A DNA stretch of 64,000 nt from Ilyomonas sp965277535 (GTDB lineage: Bacteria; Bacteroidota; Bacteroidia; Chitinophagales; Chitinophagaceae): contig OZ255825.1 in assembly GCA_965277535.1 (NCBI GenBank), positions 1,178,001 to 1,242,000 on the forward strand, given 5' to 3'. The translations under genes and the position numbers were made by a program. Positions 59,073-64,000 of this stretch are shown here, in pieces (position 1 is the first letter of the stretch; every line of letters starts with the position of its first letter). The notes under the pieces are model-generated. The model was given only the letters and a program-made list of their open reading frames with translations. It had not been told where the DNA came from and ran no database searches.

Positions 59073-59897
59073 TTATTGTGCTACTACTGTAAATTTCCCC
59101 GTTTGAAAATTGACGGTTATTTTGTAAGTGCCAGAGGCAGAAGGTCCCGGAAAATTGTCCTTTAAATCAAGACCAAAATCGCCGCCGCTGTTAAGCCCGC
59201 TTACTGTTTTATCTTTTACGGCATATTTGTGCGTCCAGTCTCCGTTTACTGGTATCAGTAAATATTCCTGCCCTCCGATTAGAGGTATGGTTATTTGGTA
59301 AAGCGTTTGGGTTACCTGTGTAAATTGTTGAGAAGGCACAGATACTGGATTGTTCCATCCACCAGCCGTAGCACTGCCTACCAAAAATAACTGACCTGAT
59401 GCCGGTGGCGGTACTTTGGGAGGAATGGCATACGGCGTGCTTATAAGTTGTACAGTGTTGGATACAAGTTGCGCAGAGTTATTGGTAAGATTCGATACCA
59501 CGCGCATATAAAGCGTATAAGTAACATTGGTATCCAACACCAGTTGATTGAGCATAATGTCGTTGAGGTCTTCTACCAAAATACTATACTGTAAATCCTT
59601 ACTAACGGTAATTACTTTTTTATTTGCGCTTGAAAAATCAGAGACTGTATCTATCTGCAAATTATAACTTACATCCAGTGAGTTAACGCCTGTATTGAAT
59701 TGATAATTTGGGTTCGTCCATGCCAATGATACAGCCACCTGGCCTGTATCGGCGTACTTAACCTGCGCACCTGCAGCCACACTTAGTTGTGGTGCTGTTC
59801 CTCCTTCGAAAATAACTCGCTGCTCGTCTTTTTTACATGCACTAACGCACAAAAGCATGAGCCATGCTACTATAGAAAATTGATAAATTGTTTTCAT
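59073..59897 (-). CDS. SusE-like surface glycan-binding lipoprotein, shorter
   Basis: The 274-residue protein has a lipobox (MLLCVSACKKDEQ). A SusE N-terminal domain (about 40-160; QVAVSLAWTNPNYQFNTGV) and one C-terminal binding module (about 170-274; LFLVGSATAGGWNNP and QEYLLIPVNGDWTHKYAVKD) follow. This layout is half of the neighbouring SusE/F-like protein. It is the second surface glycan-binding protein of the locus, placed directly after susD with a 30-bp gap. Confidence 0.87.
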   Translation of the reverse strand: MKTIYQFSIVAWLMLLCVSACKKDEQRVIFEGGTAPQLSVAAGAQVKYADTGQVAVSLAWTNPNYQFNTGVNSLDVSYNLQIDTVSDFSSANKKVITVSKDLQYSILVEDLNDIMLNQLVLDTNVTYTLYMRVVSNLTNNSAQLVSNTVQLISTPYAIPPKVPPPASGQLFLVGSATAGGWNNPVSVPSQQFTQVTQTLYQITIPLIGGQEYLLIPVNGDWTHKYAVKDKTVSGLNSGGDFGLDLKDNFPGPSASGTYKITVNFQTGKFTVVAQ

Positions 59898-59927
59898 GAT
59901 AAATTATTTTAGCAAAAACAAATGAGG

Positions 59928-61505
59928 TTAATATCCCGGGTTTTGAATAAGGTTTGTATTAGCAATTAAATCGGTAGAAGGAATAGGAAACACTGTCAGG
60001 TTGCTGCTAACACTGGTGCCATCCATTACACCACCTTTCCACTGCCACAAATAGTTAGCACCTGTGTATTTGCCAAAGCGTATCAGGTCGGTTCTTCTGT
60101 ATGCTTCCCAATACAGTTCGCGCCCGCGTTCAGCAAGAATATCATCCAGTGTGATGCTGGCAACATTGCCACTTGTACCCTTATAAGCCCTTGTACGCAC
60201 TACATTGTAAGCGGCTGTTGCACCGGCGGCATCTCCACCGCGCAGTAAGGCTTCGGCATAAGTTAAATAAATTTCACCCAAACGAAAAAGAGGAAAATCT
60301 ATCGAGCAAAACACACCTGCATTGGCAGGAATACTGCTATCCGAATTAACATTGCGGAATTTGGTAATCCGCAATCCCTGTGTAAACTGGTTAATGGCAG
60401 CGATGGTTTTTACATCGCCATAAAACATGGCTCTTGTATCGGTGCTGCCGCTTATATCAGAAAACAAAGCCGGTAAAGAAGGCTTGGCTCTGTTGCCGCC
60501 CCATCCGCCCGAAGGCACACCAAATGATGCTACATTCATATCGCTATTGATATCTCCATTTACAATAAATGTTGTGCCTCCATAATTCTGTGTGTTGGCC
60601 CCATCATAGTTGATGGATAAGATCACTTCAGGATTGTTGACATTATTATCTGCCAAAAACAAATTCTTATACTTTGTTTCGAGTTGATAGCCTGCATCAA
60701 TTACCTTTTTTGCATACGTGGCTGCATCAGTATAACGCGCTGTTCCGGTATATACTTCTGCATTTAAGTACAAACGTGCAAGCAATGACCACTCTGCAGC
60801 TTTATCGGCTCTGCCATATTCATTGGTGCGTGCGTCGGCAAGGTCAGGTTCAATCGCTTTTAATTCCGATTCTATATAAGCAAACAAATCGGCTCTTTTA
60901 ATTTGCTTTGGCAAATAAGTACCAACGCCATTGGCTTCTGTAACAAAAGGCGGATTAGCGAATAAATCCATCAGCACCCAATATTGATACGCCCGCAAAA
61001 AACGGGCTTCAGCAGCAAACTGGCGGACGGTAGTTGTGTCGGAACCCTTGATGCCATGCGAGGCAGCAGCCGAAGCAGTTGCTGTACGAATGAAAGAATT
61101 GGCCACTGCAATCTGATAAAAACTACGATAATACAAACCCGTTAGGATGGCATCGTTGGCCGACCAGTTCATGGTATTCAACTCTTGTATAGCGCCGTTG
61201 GCATCTGTAGTCCAAGCACATATTGCTTCGTCAGAAGCCAGTTCCTGCACATTCCAATACATGCGGATAAAATCAGAAAGTCCCGCATCAATGCCAGCCA
61301 AATCGGTAGCCCCGGGGCCGGTTGTGCCTGTTAATGCAAACGCTCCATATACTTTGGCAAGCGATTGTTTATAACCGCCAACTGAATTGTAAACACTATC
61401 AGCGTAAATGCCGTTAATAGGCTTTCTGTCTAAATTTTTTGAGCAAGAATTGAGCAAAAACAAACCAGCCATTCCTATCAAAAAAGAAATTATTTTATGG
61501 TTCAT
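59928..61505 (-). CDS. SusD/RagB-family nutrient-binding lipoprotein
   Basis: The 525-residue protein has a lipobox (GLFLLNSCSKNL, Cys near 21). The SusD fold shows an N-terminal YNSVGGYKQSLAKVYGAF, TPR-like helices (FAAEARFLRAYQYWVLMDLF) and the RagB C-terminal segment LRGGDAAGATAAYNVVRTRA and ERGRELYWEAYRRTDLIRFG. It forms the lid of the SusC porin and captures oligosaccharides. Its signal codons contain a GCAAAAACAAA word. It lies 19 bp downstream of susC. Confidence 0.95.
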   Translation of the reverse strand: MNHKIISFLIGMAGLFLLNSCSKNLDRKPINGIYADSVYNSVGGYKQSLAKVYGAFALTGTTGPGATDLAGIDAGLSDFIRMYWNVQELASDEAICAWTTDANGAIQELNTMNWSANDAILTGLYYRSFYQIAVANSFIRTATASAAASHGIKGSDTTTVRQFAAEARFLRAYQYWVLMDLFANPPFVTEANGVGTYLPKQIKRADLFAYIESELKAIEPDLADARTNEYGRADKAAEWSLLARLYLNAEVYTGTARYTDAATYAKKVIDAGYQLETKYKNLFLADNNVNNPEVILSINYDGANTQNYGGTTFIVNGDINSDMNVASFGVPSGGWGGNRAKPSLPALFSDISGSTDTRAMFYGDVKTIAAINQFTQGLRITKFRNVNSDSSIPANAGVFCSIDFPLFRLGEIYLTYAEALLRGGDAAGATAAYNVVRTRAYKGTSGNVASITLDDILAERGRELYWEAYRRTDLIRFGKYTGANYLWQWKGGVMDGTSVSSNLTVFPIPSTDLIANTNLIQNPGY

Positions 61506-61524
61506 ACAAACAAAAGTTTAGAGA

Positions 61525-64000
61525 TTAAAAAGTAAGATTTGCGCTAAGTGTATAAATGCGCGGACGTGGATAAATTACATTGTCAACACCACTGTACACT
61601 TCGGGATCAATGCCCGGATATTTGGTAACGGTAAATACATTCTGGCAGTAAGCGCCCAATGCCAACCTTGCTTTTTTATTGATGATATTTCCTACATTAT
61701 AGCTTAGGCCAAGATTGTCCATTTTTAGAAATGATGCGTTGTAAATGTAATAATCCGACTGGCGCTGATATGTTGCGAAACCTGCGTCCAGCGAAGCTTT
61801 GGGAACATTTTGAATAAAATTGTTCGGGCTGATAATAGTGGCCGTACTGCCATTGCTAGAAAATACCTGGTTATATAAATAATTTCCGATGCTGGCACGA
61901 AGCACTGTGCTCAGGCTCCATTGTTTATAGGAAACTGAAGTAGAGAAGCCCATTTTAAAAGGTGCGAACGGACTTTTATAACGGTATAAATCTTTACTGT
62001 TTACAACACCATCCCGGTTCAAATCGGCATACAAACCTTCAATAGGTTTTCCATTAGCATCGTACACTTGTTTATATACATAAAAGGCAAATGGTGTGTA
62101 GCCAACCGAATTGATTTGTACCTGCGTGTTCTGTACATCAACACCAGGACCTGTAAGATTGCCAACGAACGTAGAATCTTTAGCTTTGGTAAGCTTCGTT
62201 ATTTTACGCTCGGTGTAAGAAAAATTATAAGAAAAGCTCCAGCTGAAGTTTTTGTTTTGCACGGGTGTTGCATTCAAGGTTACTTCAATGCCTTTACTGT
62301 TCATATCACCCACATTATCGGTAATGATATTAGTAAAATTGGTGCCTGCCGCAAGGTTCAGCGAGTTTAATAAATTGGTTGTTTTCCTTGTGTAAACATC
62401 CACTGTTGCAGAGAGCCGGTTTTTTAACAATCCAATATCAATGCCTGCGTTGTAAGCATCTGTTTGTTCCCATTTTATATCGCTCACATAAGCTGCCGGT
62501 GTGTAAGGCGTATAAAATGTATTGCCAAACTGATATTGCGAAGTGGCAGATGCCATATAATAAGCAGGCAGGTAAGAATAGTTGGCAATGCCTTCCTGCT
62601 GGCCTGTTACACCATAGCTCAAACGCAGTTTTAAATCAGATATAGCTCTTACATTTTTCAGGAAATTTTCCTGGTTGATACGCCAAGTAACCGCACCGGA
62701 AGGAAACACACCCCATCTTACACCAGGCGCAAAACGAGAGGAACCATCCGTACGAATAGAACCCGATAAAATGTACTTGTTAGCATACGTATAAATCAAA
62801 CGACCATAATAAGAGATCAGCGTATTTTGTTCAATATCGGTTGGATACGTTGGCTTTGAAGAAGGCACTGTATCGCTGTTTAAAAAGTATGAATAATAAT
62901 TGAACGTTTTGGGTTTGTTATCGTAATAACCATAACCTGCAACTGCATTGATATTGCTTCTGATTGACTTGATATCTTTTACATAATTCAAATAAAATTC
63001 ACCAACCGTATTTACTGTGGTTTGTTTGTATTGAGAAGTAGTTCCGCGATACGAATAGCTGCTATTGCTTTGCCTTGAACTATCAACCAAAACATTGCCA
63101 TGACCATCAGAAACATCATAACCCAAATTCAAATTGGCATGTAAATCGGGAAGAAAATGAAATTTATAATCAAACTGAATATTACCAAAACTGCGGCTTA
63201 CATAGCCTTTGCTGTAATACTGGTTTAATAAACCAACCGGGTTTGCAGTAGCGTTTGGGTTGTAAGTGCCGCCTGTTTGCAACCACTCGTAATAACTGTC
63301 TTTGCTGTTATAAACCGGTTGTGTCGGGTCGAAAGCAATGGCACTGCCAATAGCCGACTGGTTGGCAAAACGGTCTTTCGATAAAGTACCTTTTAGATTT
63401 ACATCAATTTTTAAATGGTTGTCGAACAGCATTGGCGTAAGGTTCACACTAAAGGTTCCGCGTTGCAACAAATCGGTTTTTAAAGTGCCTTGTTGCGTAA
63501 GAAAACCCAGCGATACACGATAAGGCAAATTCTTCACCGCACCGGAGATGCTGAGGTTATTATCCGATGTGAGTGCATTTTGATAGATTTGTTTTTGCCA
63601 GTCTGTATTGGCAGTCCCTAACAAAGCTTTTTGCACTGCTGTAGCGCCATTCGCAGGGTTATTTACAAAAGCGCGCATTTCATCGCCGTTCAGCACCTTG
63701 ATTTCTTTTGCAAGAGTTGAAACTGACAAGTTCGTAGCAAAATTAATTTGCGGTTTACCTCTGCGTCCACGTTTGGTGGTTATGATAATAACGCCGTTAG
63801 ATGCGCGTGAACCATAAATGGCGGTTGAAGCCGCATCTTTCAAAACGGTCATAGTTTCAATATCATTCGGATTGATAAGCGCCAACTGGTTAGAAGCACC
63901 TGCAATTCCATTAGGACTTAAAGGAATGCCATCCACAATAATTAAAGGATCGTTGCTGGCATTTAACGATGCACCTTCTCGAATGCGAATTACGCTACCA
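61525..64000 (-). CDS. SusC/RagA-type TonB-dependent outer-membrane transporter, partial
   Basis: About 825 codons are in the window; the N-terminus is beyond the right edge. The frame runs open to the end with RIREGASLNASNDPLIIVDG before the plug motif TVLKDAASTAIYGSRASNGV and IIITTKRGRRGKPQIN. The 22-strand barrel follows, with SusC-typical SNGSTATIISPNNFIQNVPK and the final YTLSANLTF strand. It imports glycan fragments together with SusD. The order susC-susD-susE-like-susE-like-GH53-GH2/GH53 recalls galactan loci of Bacteroides. No regulator gene lies within the window. Confidence 0.95.
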   Translation of the reverse strand, partial: GSVIRIREGASLNASNDPLIIVDGIPLSPNGIAGASNQLALINPNDIETMTVLKDAASTAIYGSRASNGVIIITTKRGRRGKPQINFATNLSVSTLAKEIKVLNGDEMRAFVNNPANGATAVQKALLGTANTDWQKQIYQNALTSDNNLSISGAVKNLPYRVSLGFLTQQGTLKTDLLQRGTFSVNLTPMLFDNHLKIDVNLKGTLSKDRFANQSAIGSAIAFDPTQPVYNSKDSYYEWLQTGGTYNPNATANPVGLLNQYYSKGYVSRSFGNIQFDYKFHFLPDLHANLNLGYDVSDGHGNVLVDSSRQSNSSYSYRGTTSQYKQTTVNTVGEFYLNYVKDIKSIRSNINAVAGYGYYDNKPKTFNYYSYFLNSDTVPSSKPTYPTDIEQNTLISYYGRLIYTYANKYILSGSIRTDGSSRFAPGVRWGVFPSGAVTWRINQENFLKNVRAISDLKLRLSYGVTGQQEGIANYSYLPAYYMASATSQYQFGNTFYTPYTPAAYVSDIKWEQTDAYNAGIDIGLLKNRLSATVDVYTRKTTNLLNSLNLAAGTNFTNIITDNVGDMNSKGIEVTLNATPVQNKNFSWSFSYNFSYTERKITKLTKAKDSTFVGNLTGPGVDVQNTQVQINSVGYTPFAFYVYKQVYDANGKPIEGLYADLNRDGVVNSKDLYRYKSPFAPFKMGFSTSVSYKQWSLSTVLRASIGNYLYNQVFSSNGSTATIISPNNFIQNVPKASLDAGFATYQRQSDYYIYNASFLKMDNLGLSYNVGNIINKKARLALGAYCQNVFTVTKYPGIDPEVYSGVDNVIYPRPRIYTLSANLTF

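Overview
The window is about 64 kb of chromosome from a member of the phylum Bacteroidota. A Chitinophagaceae-like soil or freshwater bacterium is the most likely source. Evidence for the phylum: a SusC/SusD polysaccharide utilization locus, components of gliding and type IX secretion (GldA, PorT, PorW/SprE), promoter -7 boxes of the form TAnnTTTG or TAnnTTCG, almost no Shine-Dalgarno sequences, many Sec signal peptides and lipoboxes, and moderately low GC. The genus is an inference.

Layout. 1-7 kb: 3' gene order begins with the start of a YpdA-type flavoprotein, then a spacer of REP-like palindromes, a secreted protein, a methionine aminotransferase-like enzyme, an MpaB-type oxygenase, a SIMPL protein, an MntA-HepT toxin-antitoxin pair, a HAD phosphatase, and an L-fucose-type mutarotase/dehydrogenase pair. 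7-14 kb: a stress-type cluster of three DUF2382 proteins and an OmpA-like protein, then an 1151-aa outer-membrane protein. 14-27.6 kb: an RRM protein, a lactonase, a polyprenyl-P sugar transferase, a CHAT-TPR protein, purH, an M1 aminopeptidase, a nuclease, an alpha/beta hydrolase and a GH65 enzyme. 27.8-33.9 kb: translation genes (rpsU, xerC-type recombinase, hpf, four tRNAs, tuf, tRNA-Trp, secE, nusG), ended by a very strong terminator where rplK would be expected. 34-44 kb: a serine hydrolase, dusB, two large histidine kinases and a VWA protein. 44-52.4 kb: gldA, DUF2461, ubiE, an ORF6N gene, porT, a barrel protein and porW/sprE. 52.6-64 kb: a galactan utilization locus on the minus strand (susC, susD, two SusE-like genes, GH53, and a GH2-GH53 fusion).

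How genes work together. The last 11 kb resembles pectic galactan loci: surface glycan binding and TonB-dependent import (SusC/D/E), surface endo-galactanase (GH53 lipoprotein), and a periplasmic enzyme that joins exo-beta-galactosidase and GH53 modules. PorT, PorW and GldA belong to secretion and gliding. The translation block is the usual Bacteroidota order with an inserted membrane gene and an early end.

The most striking unexplained signal is a short word, GCAAAAACAAA, found 28 times exactly on the two strands together. Half the copies lie in the small intergenic fraction, and two sit as an inverted pair in a 23-bp terminator stem. This pattern resembles DNA uptake sequences. Other points of interest are the GH2-GH53 fusion, a lone CHAT-TPR protease candidate, apparent leaderless starts, an SD-like sequence at rpsU, and a receiver domain whose phospho-acceptor Asp is Glu.
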